Of a stretch of DNA of 64,000 nucleotides, positions 28,774 through 38,085 are shown in pieces. Source of the DNA: Vibrio hepatarius (GTDB lineage: Bacteria; Pseudomonadota; Gammaproteobacteria; Enterobacterales; Vibrionaceae); contig NZ_LHPI01000001.1 in assembly GCF_001274785.1 (NCBI RefSeq), positions 372,001-436,000 of the forward strand, read 5' to 3'. The notes under the pieces were generated by a model. That model searched no databases. It worked only from the letters and a program-made list of their open reading frames with translations, and was not told the DNA's origin. How positions within the stretch are numbered: position 1 is the first letter of the stretch; every line of letters starts with the position of its first letter. The translations under genes were made by a program, and so were the position numbers.

Positions 28774-28820
28774 TCGTGGAACAACAAAAAATATCATTGC
28801 CCGCGATTAATGGGAGCCAA

Positions 28821-31800
28821 ATGCACAAAATCAGAAAAACTCGCTTGGCCGTATGTGTCTTGATTGCCATCCCAGTGATGGCGGCGGCAAAAGACACCAG
28901 CCAGATGCAAAAACTTGAAAGCACGACCACAGGGATCGAGGTTGAACTCCATAAACAGGAAGACAGCTCGCGCATTTACCTTGAGGAAGGGGCTATCTGG
29001 GCGAGTCGAGATATCACGCGTTTTGATCCGGTGATGGATGTCAGCGTTAGTGAAGAGTTGGAAGTGGAAGAGGGCAAGCTCAAAGACGAGACAAGCTTTA
29101 CCATTACCACCAACTACAGCTACTACCTGTCGCGTTATCAAGTTGAGATCTTCCAAGGGCAAGACCGCTCTTTGGCGCACCCAATCAAAGTGATTGAAGG
29201 CACAGAGCTTGCGAACGATATCGATATTAGCTGGGACGGTTCGACCGATTTAGACTACCAGTTTAAAGTCGGCAATCAGCTTCAGTTCCGTTTTAAAGCG
29301 TGGGACAAAGACGGCAATATGGATGTCACCAGCGTGGGTGTTGTCGATCTGGTGAAGCCGGATTCTGAAGTGGATATCGACCGCAACGACGGCGAAGAAG
29401 ATATCGGTCGCCGCTACGGTAAAGCGAAATTGATGCGCCATAACATCCCAACCAATGCAGGCTTGGCGAAGTTTATCGGCACGGGTTTAAAAGGCGTCGA
29501 TAAAGTCGTAATCGGTGAAGACGAATTTGAAGTCGAAGAAGGCGAACTCTACGCAGAACAGTTCCTGCCAGCAGACGCGTACTTGTTCCCGACGAAAGTG
29601 ATCTTCGACAACGGTGACGAACGTCGTTACCAGCTTTACGTGCGTATTCCAGACACTTACTACTCACAAGCAGGTATCGCGGATTTCTATGTTGGTCGCA
29701 ACAATGTCACCGGTAATACGGGGGCATTGGGCGTGAACTACCAATACCAAGATGATATCTATAACCAAGGCCGTATCGCCTACTTTGGTCAGGGCAAGTT
29801 TGGCGACAAACTGCGTGTCACGACCCACTTCGACAGCAAAGATGGCGAAGTTAAAGACCTATTTAAACATCCTTTTGCTGCAGAAACCTCAGATGTGTTC
29901 GACATTCTTGAAGACGATGATGAGCTTTACTACGCCGACTACGGTGACGGTTCGAACATCCATAAAGTCGTTAACACCAAGGGTAAGGTGTACATCGATC
30001 TGGAGTACGACAAATCACAACTGTTGTGGGGTAACTACAACACAGGTTTGACCGGCACAGACAACAACGACTACAACCGTAGCTTGTATGGTTTTAAAGG
30101 CGACTTCCGTACGCGTTCAACCACTCAGTTTGGTGAAGATCGCTTAAACGTGGTGGGCTTCGCGGCGGCGGCAGATTCCGCATTTGCACACGATGAATTA
30201 CTCGGCACAGGCGGCTCACTGTACTTTTTACGTCACGGTGAAGTGGTACCGGGTAGCGACAAGGTATACGTAAAAGTCGTCAACAAAGACAGTGGCATTT
30301 CAGAAAAGGAAGTGCCATTACAGTCTGGTCGTGACTATGAAATTGACGCATACCAAGGCCGCATTATTCTGATGCGTCCGTTAAGTAACATCATCTCCGA
30401 TAACTTTGGTAGTGTGATTGATGACTCTCCGGCGGGTGGCTACGAGAACTACCTAGCGGTGGATTATGAATATGTGCCTCAAGGTTCGGATGTAATTGAT
30501 TCACTGACTTACGGTGGTCGCATCAAAGGTTGGGCGAACGACTACATCGGTATCGGCGTGAACTACGCGACCGAAGACCGTGATAATCAGAACTACCAAT
30601 CTTACGGCACGGATCTTACCTTACGTGCGACAGAAGGAACGTACTTAAAAGCCGAATTTGCACGCAGTGAAGGTCGTCAAACTGACTCAAACTTTGTCTC
30701 GTTTGACGGCGGTTTAACCTTTACGCCAATCGGCAGTGATATGGATGAGCGCGAGGGTGACTCGATTCAGGTCAAAGGTGTCGCTAACCTTTACGACATC
30801 GCTCCAAACATTTTTGGTTTGGTCGGCAATGACGTAAAAGCGTGGTACAAAACCAAAGACGCAGGCTACAGCTATGCCAGCCAAAGCGACGACTTAGAGC
30901 AGCTCTCTTACGGTACTGAGTTACGACTTCAAGCGACCGATAGACTCAGCTTTGCGACTCGTTATACGTCGATGGAAGAGACTAAAATCGACGGCACGAA
31001 AACCACGGATACCCAACAAGCCGAGCTAGAAGGCCAATTCAAGCTGACTGACCACATTAAACTGTCTGCGGCGGGTAAGCAGATTGAAGAACTCAATCGC
31101 GACAACGAAAAGGGTAAAGGCACGCTGGCAGGTCTACGAGCGGACTACGTTTGGGATAGCGACAACAGCGTCTACGTCAAAGGACAAACCACGGTTGATC
31201 AAACCGAAGAATACGATGACAACGACAGCGTGACAGTTGGTGCAGAATTCCGTGTATTTGATGATGTAACGTTAGGCGCGGAATACACCACAGGTGACCG
31301 TGGTGACGCGACTCAGGCGACAGCGAGCTACGACGTAACCAGTGACTACACCACGTACCTGACTTACGAAAACGACAATTACGAAGGGCAGAACAATGTC
31401 ATTGTCGGTCAGCGCGCAGACCTAACCGACAGTGTCGATTTCTATCAAGAAAACCAGTTTGTTGATGAGAACAACGGCAAAGGTCAGATTGACTCGTTTG
31501 GTTTTGGCTACGACATGAGCGACGATGTGGATTTCGGTATCGGTTACCAGCAAGGTGAAATCGAGAAGCCAAGTACGAGTGACCCAAGCCAGATTGAAGT
31601 GACGCAACGTAAAGCCGTGACCTTTACCGCCAATGTCGATGTGGACGACATTACCTTTAAAAACAAGGTTGAGTTTAGGGTAGACAAAGGCAACGAAAAT
31701 GTTGACCCAAGTAAACGCCGAATCGAGCAGTTTGTGACGACCAACCGTTACACGCATCACCTGACGGAAGAGTACACCTTGTTCGGCAAGTTCAACTATT

Positions 31801-32354
31801 CAAAATCGGTCAGTGACCAAACCGATGAGACGTTAGCGCGTTTCGTCGAAGCGACAGCGGGTATCGCTTATCGCCCGATTTACAATGACCGTTTGAACCT
31901 GTTGAGCCGCTATACCTATATCGCGGACAGAGACAACCTTGACCGAGAAGTCAGCTACACCAACGAAGAATCACACATCATCGAAGTAGAAGGTATCTAC
32001 TCAGTTAACGCGAAAGTCGATGTTGGCGCTAAGTACGCTCACAAAGACAAAATGGAAGACTTTGAGCGCGCATCAGGCAGCGTTGCGCGTGTCGAAAGTG
32101 ATATCGACCTGTATGGTTTAAGCGCGTCTTACCACATCATCAAAGAGTGGGATGTAACGGGCGAGTATCACTGGAAGACCGATACGCAAAATGACGAGCT
32201 GGAACACGGTGCACTTCTCTCAGTCAACAAGCACCTGTCAGACAACTTCAAAGTGGGCGTGGGCTATAACTTCTCTGGTTTTGACAGCAACCTCGCCAAT
32301 GACGACGATTATGACGCTCAAGGCGTGTTCATTAACTTGGTTGGTAAGATCTAA
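28821..32354 (+). CDS. large outer-membrane beta-barrel protein, partner of the giant repeat protein
   Basis: A 1,177-residue protein with signal peptide MHKIRKTRLAVCVLIAIPVMAAA. Start 28821 has GGGAG just upstream; a GTG at 28776 would add 15 residues. Residues to about 300 form a soluble beta-rich domain with Ig-like stretches. The remaining two thirds alternate short hydrophobic/aromatic strands with acidic turns, the pattern of an outer-membrane barrel with many strands (for example YVKGQTTVDQTEEYDDNDSVTVGAEF style hairpins). The end, GVFINLVGKI, is a hydrophobic final strand. No TonB box or plug is evident. From position I infer that it displays, secretes or anchors the giant protein. 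Confidence 0.75.
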   Translation: MHKIRKTRLAVCVLIAIPVMAAAKDTSQMQKLESTTTGIEVELHKQEDSSRIYLEEGAIWASRDITRFDPVMDVSVSEELEVEEGKLKDETSFTITTNYSYYLSRYQVEIFQGQDRSLAHPIKVIEGTELANDIDISWDGSTDLDYQFKVGNQLQFRFKAWDKDGNMDVTSVGVVDLVKPDSEVDIDRNDGEEDIGRRYGKAKLMRHNIPTNAGLAKFIGTGLKGVDKVVIGEDEFEVEEGELYAEQFLPADAYLFPTKVIFDNGDERRYQLYVRIPDTYYSQAGIADFYVGRNNVTGNTGALGVNYQYQDDIYNQGRIAYFGQGKFGDKLRVTTHFDSKDGEVKDLFKHPFAAETSDVFDILEDDDELYYADYGDGSNIHKVVNTKGKVYIDLEYDKSQLLWGNYNTGLTGTDNNDYNRSLYGFKGDFRTRSTTQFGEDRLNVVGFAAAADSAFAHDELLGTGGSLYFLRHGEVVPGSDKVYVKVVNKDSGISEKEVPLQSGRDYEIDAYQGRIILMRPLSNIISDNFGSVIDDSPAGGYENYLAVDYEYVPQGSDVIDSLTYGGRIKGWANDYIGIGVNYATEDRDNQNYQSYGTDLTLRATEGTYLKAEFARSEGRQTDSNFVSFDGGLTFTPIGSDMDEREGDSIQVKGVANLYDIAPNIFGLVGNDVKAWYKTKDAGYSYASQSDDLEQLSYGTELRLQATDRLSFATRYTSMEETKIDGTKTTDTQQAELEGQFKLTDHIKLSAAGKQIEELNRDNEKGKGTLAGLRADYVWDSDNSVYVKGQTTVDQTEEYDDNDSVTVGAEFRVFDDVTLGAEYTTGDRGDATQATASYDVTSDYTTYLTYENDNYEGQNNVIVGQRADLTDSVDFYQENQFVDENNGKGQIDSFGFGYDMSDDVDFGIGYQQGEIEKPSTSDPSQIEVTQRKAVTFTANVDVDDITFKNKVEFRVDKGNENVDPSKRRIEQFVTTNRYTHHLTEEYTLFGKFNYSKSVSDQTDETLARFVEATAGIAYRPIYNDRLNLLSRYTYIADRDNLDREVSYTNEESHIIEVEGIYSVNAKVDVGAKYAHKDKMEDFERASGSVARVESDIDLYGLSASYHIIKEWDVTGEYHWKTDTQNDELEHGALLSVNKHLSDNFKVGVGYNFSGFDSNLANDDDYDAQGVFINLVGKI

Positions 32355-32363
32355 AGGGCAATG

Positions 32364-33275
32364 ATGAAACTAAAACACCTATTGTTTATTCCGTTGGTCG
32401 CGGGTGTGCTATCTGCATGCGCAACAGAGACTTACGTCAGCAAAGAGAACATCGACAAGTTTGGTGATCCGCGCGTAGAAAAGTTTTTGATTCGCGAGTG
32501 TATCGTGCCTGAGCGAGATATCCGTATCGCGATGGCGTCGCATTTTGACTTCGATAAGTCAGATCTTAAACCGGAAGACAAAGCTTCGGTAGATAAACTG
32601 ATTAACGGCATTCGAAATCTTCATGGTCAAATTGCGATTGTTGGACACACTGATTATCAGGGCTCAGACGATTACAACATGAAGCTCTCGTTGCGACGCG
32701 CTGAAGCAGTCAAAGCGTACATGCAGACTCAATTGGACGCCTCCCGCTACGATTGGGAAGTGAAGTTCTACGGAAAATCCCGACCGATTGCGGAAGGTAC
32801 AAGCTTAGAAGCTAACGCACAAAACCGCCGCGCCTATGTGCTGTTTGAACAAACCCAAACTCAAGCGGAAAACCCATTCTGTGAGCCGCCAAAGCCAGAT
32901 CGTAAAGTCTTTATGGCAATGACCTCGCACTTCGACTTTGATAAAGCCGACCTGAAACAGCGCGATAAACCGTCGTTGGACGATTTCTCTAGCAACCTGC
33001 AAGGTTTGAAAGGTCGTATTTTGATCGCTGGTCACACCGATTATCAAGGCTCAATCAGCTATAACGAAAAGCTGGCTGAACGAAGAGCTGAATCTGTGTT
33101 GCAATATTTGCAAACGAAACTAGATCCAAAGCAATATGTGTGGGAAGTTAAATCGTTCGGTGAGCTAGACCCTGTGACACAGGAACAAACTCTGGATGCG
33201 AATGCACTCAACCGACGAGCATTTGTCATTTTTAAAGAGGGTGAGCTGCCAGAGGAGCCATTACCTCAAAACTAG
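32364..33275 (+). CDS. lipoprotein with two tandem OmpA-type peptidoglycan-binding domains
   Basis: A 303-residue protein whose signal peptide ends in the lipobox LSAC (Cys at about residue 19), so it is lipid-anchored. Two OmpA C-terminal domains follow, at about residues 50-160 and 180-290. Each carries HFDFDK near its start, the peptidoglycan signature GHTDYQGS and an N-x-RRA stretch near its end. They are clear copies of one another. Most family members have one such domain. Start 32364 is preferred because AAAGGG lies five bases upstream; the ATG at 32361 is too close. Only nine bases separate it from the barrel gene. It likely ties the barrel complex to the cell wall. Confidence 0.9.
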   Translation: MKLKHLLFIPLVAGVLSACATETYVSKENIDKFGDPRVEKFLIRECIVPERDIRIAMASHFDFDKSDLKPEDKASVDKLINGIRNLHGQIAIVGHTDYQGSDDYNMKLSLRRAEAVKAYMQTQLDASRYDWEVKFYGKSRPIAEGTSLEANAQNRRAYVLFEQTQTQAENPFCEPPKPDRKVFMAMTSHFDFDKADLKQRDKPSLDDFSSNLQGLKGRILIAGHTDYQGSISYNEKLAERRAESVLQYLQTKLDPKQYVWEVKSFGELDPVTQEQTLDANALNRRAFVIFKEGELPEEPLPQN

Positions 33276-33285
33276 CAAATATGAG

Positions 33286-33309
33286 AAAGGGGGCATGATG
33301 CCCCTTTTT
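33286..33309 (+). terminator. intrinsic terminator of the giant-protein operon
   Basis: A GC-rich stem (AAAGGGGGC with GCCCCTTTT, loop ATGAT) is followed by a T run. It lies ten bases after the double-OmpA gene and before the MscS-like gene. Confidence 0.85.
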
Positions 33310-33341
33310 AACAAAACAAAAAGAATAAATAGGAGTACCGA

Positions 33342-34187
33342 GTGGAGAAAGTACAAGTCGTTATCGATTTTCTTCTAACTCACAAATTGTTGTTTACCGC
33401 GCTGATTATTTTGATGATCGCTTTGCTGCGCCGCCTGATCCTGTCGAAAATTCGTGGTGACGTGGCTTTTGTTTCGGAAGAACGCCGTAACTGGATGTCG
33501 CGTACTAAAAATGGCTCGTCCGCTTTGACGGTTCTGTTGCTGTTTATCCTTTGGCAATCGGAGATCAGCGAGTTTGCGTTGTCAGTGACGGCGATTGCTG
33601 TGGCTATCGTGGTTGCGTCAAAAGAGATCATTCTCTGTTTTACCGGTTCTATTCAGCGTGCGAGTTCGCGCTCGTTCCGTGTCGGTGATTGGATTGAAGT
33701 CGGCAAAATCTGTGGTGAAGTTATCGAGCACAACGTCATGGCGACGGTGATTCAAGAAATTGACCTCTACCACGGTCAATACCATTACACGGGTAAAACC
33801 GCGACGCTGCCAAACAGCATGTTTTTTACCTATCCGGTGAAAAACCTCAACTTTATGAAACGCTATGTGTTCCATAATTTTTCCATCGTGGTGCCTGATT
33901 TCGTTAACCTATATCCGCTTGTACCGCTGATGATCGAAAAGATTGATGAGCGTACACATTACTTCCATGAAGTCGCGAAGCGCTACAACACGGTGATCGA
34001 GAAGCACGCTGGTGTCGATCTGCCAGGTTCTGAGCCACATATTCACATTACCAGTTCGGCGACAGGGGAGCAGATCGTTCACTTTATGCTGTTCTGTCCA
34101 ACGGATAAAGCGACCCACCTTGAGCAAGATATTAGATCGGATTTTATGGCGTTATATGAAGAGCGCTTTCCTAAACAGGCTGACTAA
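33342..34187 (+). CDS. MscS-family small-conductance mechanosensitive channel-like protein
   Basis: A 281-residue inner-membrane protein starting at GTG 33342, six bases after AGGAG. Hydrophobic segments lie near residues 12-32, 65-75 and 80-110. The last, with the following amphipathic stretch and SFRVGDWIEVG, is the pore helix and beta-domain start typical of MscS. Family members open under membrane tension to release solutes. The C-terminal part (to 281) is soluble and alpha/beta. It lies downstream of the operon terminator, so it is either read through or separately promoted, and its link to the surface system is only positional. Confidence 0.8.
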   Translation: MEKVQVVIDFLLTHKLLFTALIILMIALLRRLILSKIRGDVAFVSEERRNWMSRTKNGSSALTVLLLFILWQSEISEFALSVTAIAVAIVVASKEIILCFTGSIQRASSRSFRVGDWIEVGKICGEVIEHNVMATVIQEIDLYHGQYHYTGKTATLPNSMFFTYPVKNLNFMKRYVFHNFSIVVPDFVNLYPLVPLMIEKIDERTHYFHEVAKRYNTVIEKHAGVDLPGSEPHIHITSSATGEQIVHFMLFCPTDKATHLEQDIRSDFMALYEERFPKQAD

Positions 34188-34224
34188 GCATTAATGATCT
34201 AATTAGAAAGCATGAATCAACAAG

Positions 34225-34260
34225 GCCCACCTAAGTATAAGTATTTAGGTGGGCTTTTTA
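34225..34260 (+). terminator. intrinsic terminator after the MscS-like gene
   Basis: A 10-bp stem (GCCCACCTAA with TTAGGTGGGC) followed by TTTTTATTTT. Confidence 0.9.
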
Positions 34261-34423
34261 TTTTGCGTGATGTCTCTCAAATGTGTGGTATGTCATTAAA
34301 ATAGCTCGGCTTTTGTGTAACTTAATACGTACAAAATTAACCGTTATTTATTTGTGGAATGGATTCAACAAAATCATTCCTTTGGGTTATAGTGCAATTA
34401 CACAAATAACAAGAAGTATGATT

Positions 34424-37174
34424 ATGCGAATAATATTATTAATCGTTTCTATATTTATCGTCGGATGCACACAATCATCACCCACAACACCGATTCAACC
34501 TGATCCTAATTGGACACAAGGCCAACTCGACAATGGTGTGAAATACCATATCTATCCAACCGATAAAGAGCCCGTTTCTTTACGTTTATACGTTCATATC
34601 GGTTCTGCCCATGAAACCGAACAGCAAAAAGGCTATGCGCATTTCCTTGAGCACATGGCATTTAATGGCAGTACGAATTTTACCTCAAACGATGTAGTCA
34701 AAATGTTTGAGTCTGCAGGCCTTTCGTTTGGTGCAGATATTAATGCCTACACCAGTTACTACGAGACGGTTTACCAGCTCGATTTACCTGATAACGCGCA
34801 GCTTGAAAACGCTATGATGTGGATGCGTGATATCGCTGATGGCTTAACCATTTCGGATGCGGAAGTCGCAAAAGAGATTGGTGTAATCAAAGGTGAAATC
34901 CGTCGTAACCGTCCTGAAAACAAGGGCTTTAGCGAACGTTACTACGACCATTTAATCCAAGGTACTAAACTGGAACATATCGATCCGGTAGGCACAGTCG
35001 AGTCGGTAAGCAACACCACCAGTGACAGCTTAAGAGCGTTTTACCAACAGTGGTATCATCCTCAGTTTGCTGAAATCATCGTAACAGGTGATGTGGATGC
35101 AAAAGCCGCTCAGCAGTTGATTGAGCAAAAATTTGCGAACTGGACGGCGGCTAAAACTGCGCCAGACAATACTGTCGAGAAACCGCGTTTAACGCTAACA
35201 GACTACGTGGATACTGTTGGTCAATACGATATGCCAAGCCTAACGTTGATGTCGACTCGCGGTCCTTCACTGTACACATCGCGTGAAAAGCAGATCGAAG
35301 ATTGGTTTGATAACCTCGCACTTGAGCTTATTAATCGCAAACTGAATGCGGCATTTGATGATGCGGCAGTGCCAGTTCAAGAGTTGGTAGCGGCTTCAAT
35401 CGATATGGATAAAAACAACGTCGCGCTGTACTCGGTATCGTTTTCTCCAGAGCAGCGTGAAACCGCAGAGCAACTGCTTATCGCAACATTAGCAACGCTA
35501 AGAGATTACGGCGTGACTGAAAACGATATCCAAGCGTCTATCGCTGCGAACAAACAGCAACTAACCGACCTTGATTACGACTGGTCACAGCAAGACGCCC
35601 CAGACTACGCAGAAGCTAAGTCTTACTCGATATCGACAGGTGAGATTAACCAGTCTAAGCAAGACTACCGCGCTGCCCTCACGCAGTTTGTTGACTCGAT
35701 TACTCTCGATAAAGTTAACGCGCAGATTCACAGCTTATTGTCGGATGAGTTTGTCGTACTTCGCGCGGCGGAAAACGAACAAGCCATTGCGTCACTAAGC
35801 GCAGAAATCCCTGCTCTGAAAGCGAAGCTGGCTGAAAAAGGCGCAAAACCAATCGCACTAGCGGCGGGTGACAACCAATTAGCAGGGCCACAGGCTTCTG
35901 GCCAAGTGGTTGCTCAGAAAACCAACGAACTCGGTTTCCATGTTTGGACGCTTTCTAACGGCGTAGAAGTGTGGCTTGAGACAGACCCAACTACAGAAGA
36001 GCACGTCAGCGTCATCTACGCTAGCCAAGGCGGATACGCAGCGCTGACACCAAACTTGTTCGCTGCCGCTGACTTATCGGTGCCTGTCGTAATTAAGAGT
36101 GGGGTAGGCGGTTACAATGGCTCAGATTTTGATAGCTACCTAACACGTAACAGCATTCGAGTTTTCCCATTTGTTAGCAGCACGCACCACGGGGTTGAAC
36201 TGGCGCTAACCAAAGAGAAGTTGGCAGATGCGTTTAAAGTGATTTTCAACATCACGACCAACATCAATGTTGATCAGCGCCAGTTAGATAAGGTTCGTCA
36301 GGAAAACATCCAGCAGCAGAGCAACTACTTAGCCACACCACACGGTAAGTGGACACAAGCCGCCAACCGCAACATCTTCTCGCCGGAGAGTCGCAAATAC
36401 AATCAGTCCGCGCCAGCGCTATCGATGGTAACGCCTGAAGATATTCGCGCGGTTCATCATGAGTTGTTTGGTAAAAATCGTGGTAACAAGTTTGTGATTG
36501 TCGGTGATTTAACTCCAGCAGAGGTAACGCCGCTATTGCGCCATTACATCGCGTCGATCCCTTTAGATGAGGCGAGTGCACCAAGCTATAAGGTGGCTTA
36601 CAACCCTGAGCCAAAAGCTCTGGTCACAGTGGCAGAAAACAATGAGCAGAACACGCTCTACACGGTAAGTGTGATTAATTCAGACGCCAGTGCGGGTACG
36701 GCACGCACGGCATTTATCGACGATATGCTGCAACGTGTACTATCGAAACGTTTGAACGAATACGTGCGTGAGGAACTCGGTTTAGATTACGCGCCAGATG
36801 CTTACTCGGTATCCCGAGATCAAGAACCAGCCACCGATTGGGTAGTGGACGCTCAGGTTGCGCCAAAAGACATCGATAAAATCGACAAAGCGATTGATAC
36901 GGTGCTGGCAGACTTGGCCAAAGGCGTCACTCAGCAAGAACTGGATATTGCCGCGAAGCAATTAACAGTCGCGCTGCACCCGCTAAAAGAGAACCCAGTA
37001 GAAAGGACTTGGTTCTACACTCGCTACCTAATCCACGGCTATGGTGTTGAAGCGCTAAAAGACGTCGATGCCATGGCAGATTCAATCACGCTAGAAGAGT
37101 TCAACCAGCGTGTAACTGAAGCTTTCGGTGCAGGTACAGTGAAAACCAAGTATCGTTTAACACCTGCACAGTAA
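34424..37174 (+). CDS. M16-family zinc protease, lipoprotein
   Basis: A 916-residue protein. Start 34424 gives a lipoprotein signal peptide (MRIILLIVSIFIVGC, Cys 15) with AAGAAG seven bases upstream; longer frames to 34283 run through non-conserved sequence. Four M16 domains in two halves are expected. The inverted zinc motif is H73-F-L-E76-H77, with the third ligand in the EIGVIKGEIRRN helix near residue 155. The second half (from about 500) lacks the motif, as is usual. It resembles PqqL-like peptidases that clip peptides in the periplasm or at the outer-membrane inner face. It stands alone between two terminators. Confidence 0.9.
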   Translation: MRIILLIVSIFIVGCTQSSPTTPIQPDPNWTQGQLDNGVKYHIYPTDKEPVSLRLYVHIGSAHETEQQKGYAHFLEHMAFNGSTNFTSNDVVKMFESAGLSFGADINAYTSYYETVYQLDLPDNAQLENAMMWMRDIADGLTISDAEVAKEIGVIKGEIRRNRPENKGFSERYYDHLIQGTKLEHIDPVGTVESVSNTTSDSLRAFYQQWYHPQFAEIIVTGDVDAKAAQQLIEQKFANWTAAKTAPDNTVEKPRLTLTDYVDTVGQYDMPSLTLMSTRGPSLYTSREKQIEDWFDNLALELINRKLNAAFDDAAVPVQELVAASIDMDKNNVALYSVSFSPEQRETAEQLLIATLATLRDYGVTENDIQASIAANKQQLTDLDYDWSQQDAPDYAEAKSYSISTGEINQSKQDYRAALTQFVDSITLDKVNAQIHSLLSDEFVVLRAAENEQAIASLSAEIPALKAKLAEKGAKPIALAAGDNQLAGPQASGQVVAQKTNELGFHVWTLSNGVEVWLETDPTTEEHVSVIYASQGGYAALTPNLFAAADLSVPVVIKSGVGGYNGSDFDSYLTRNSIRVFPFVSSTHHGVELALTKEKLADAFKVIFNITTNINVDQRQLDKVRQENIQQQSNYLATPHGKWTQAANRNIFSPESRKYNQSAPALSMVTPEDIRAVHHELFGKNRGNKFVIVGDLTPAEVTPLLRHYIASIPLDEASAPSYKVAYNPEPKALVTVAENNEQNTLYTVSVINSDASAGTARTAFIDDMLQRVLSKRLNEYVREELGLDYAPDAYSVSRDQEPATDWVVDAQVAPKDIDKIDKAIDTVLADLAKGVTQQELDIAAKQLTVALHPLKENPVERTWFYTRYLIHGYGVEALKDVDAMADSITLEEFNQRVTEAFGAGTVKTKYRLTPAQ

Positions 37175-37190
37175 GCCGTGTAAGAAGAAT

Positions 37191-37219
37191 AAAACAGCCG
37201 CTAAATAGCGGCTGTTTTT
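37191..37219 (+). terminator. intrinsic terminator after the M16 protease
   Basis: A 12-bp stem (AAAACAGCCGCT with AGCGGCTGTTTT, loop AAAT) followed by TTTTTG. Confidence 0.92.
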
Positions 37220-37345
37220 GTTTGGTGAATATGTAAGCACTAATACTATTCTGTGATAGAGGCTTGCTATAATTTGTTAAGTGATTGATTTTATTGGTTA
37301 TTAAAATAAAAATAAGAAATGTATATCTATTGCGTGTACTTAGTG

Positions 37346-37505
37346 TATAGTGGCGTCAGCTCAAACAGAGAGCTATTGATAAAATATTTAGTTCAAGATT
37401 TTCTCAGTTTTTCGATTCATTCGACATATCTATCCTGCGATACCTTTTTCTTCATTCCTTATTTAGTAGCTTCCTTTATAAATTAATCAATCTATCGAGA
37501 TATAT
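37346..37505 (+). promoter_or_regulatory. promoter and long leader of the cold-shock gene
   Basis: TATAGT at 37346-37351 is a candidate -10 box. A start near 37358 would give a leader of about 145 bases, pyrimidine-rich in its second half. Long leaders of this size are the known thermosensing element of cspA-type genes. I could not identify a clear cold box. The 37220-37345 stretch before it holds no gene. Confidence 0.45.
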
Positions 37506-37718
37506 ATGTCAAATAAAACAACTGGCTTAGTTAAATGGTTTAATGAATCAAAAGGCTTTGGATTTATCACTCCAGATAATGGCAGTTCTGATCTATTTGT
37601 TCACTTCAGAGCAATCGCTAATGACGGTTTTAAAACATTAGTTGAAGGTCAAAAAGTTTCTTTTAACGTTGAGCAAGGCGGCAAAGGCCCTCAAGCTGCT
37701 AACGTTACTGTACTGTAA
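37506..37718 (+). CDS. CspA-family cold-shock protein
   Basis: A 70-residue single cold-shock domain. RNP1 is KGFGFI (residues about 16-21) and RNP2 is DLFVHF (about 29-34), the two nucleic-acid-binding strands with their exposed aromatics. The protein binds single-stranded RNA and DNA and melts RNA secondary structure at low temperature. Length and motifs are standard. The long leader (about 145 bases) fits post-transcriptional cold induction. Two small basic proteins follow after a terminator-like hairpin. Confidence 0.95.
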   Translation: MSNKTTGLVKWFNESKGFGFITPDNGSSDLFVHFRAIANDGFKTLVEGQKVSFNVEQGGKGPQAANVTVL

Positions 37719-37862
37719 GTATTTTTAGCACAACCTATTTGGTTGGCGACTATACAGCAGTTAAATGGCGCGATGCAAACGCGTCATATTTTACTCCAGA
37801 GTAAATACCAGCTTCTTTGATTTAAAAATTCATTTTTCGAATTGTAGACTACTGGTCAAATT

Positions 37863-37898
37863 AAAGTTCTCAAGGTTTAGTCTTGGGAACTTTTATAT
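37863..37898 (+). terminator. intrinsic terminator downstream of the cold-shock gene
   Basis: A 12-bp stem (AAAGTTCTCAAG with CTTGGGAACTTT, one T-G pair, loop GTTTAGT) followed by TTTTATATTT. Confidence 0.85.
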
Positions 37899-37922
37899 TT
37901 CGTCAAAGAAAGAGATTAAACT

Positions 37923-38072
37923 TTGAAAAAGAAATCAACGAGTTGTAATTCGAAAAAAACTAAAGTGAAAAATCATGTCCAAGAAGCAAGTCCGGACAGT
38001 ATTCATACAATAAGGAAAAAGATCGAAGATATTCTGTTAGAACGTGAACAGAAGAAACTATGGGATCTATAA
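37923..38072 (+). CDS. small basic protein of 49 residues, unknown function
   Basis: An open frame from TTG 37923 to TAA at 38070-38072, with AGAGA seven bases before the start. The first 18 residues are lysine-rich (MKKKSTSCNSKKTKVKNH) and the rest is an amphipathic helix (IRKKIEDILLEREQKKLWDL). This resembles a nucleic-acid-binding tail joined to a helix. It lies 13 bases before a second small basic gene, and both follow a cold-shock gene, which suggests a ribosome- or RNA-associated role. That role is a guess; the existence of the gene rests on coding pattern, start signal and operon spacing. Confidence 0.5.
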   Translation: MKKKSTSCNSKKTKVKNHVQEASPDSIHTIRKKIEDILLEREQKKLWDL

Positions 38073-38085
38073 GTTAGAGGGCTAT

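Noticed and set aside
28776..28820. GTG start for the barrel protein
   Set aside because: The GTG would place 15 residues before a clean signal peptide and has a weaker ribosome site than the ATG at 28821. It remains an alternative.
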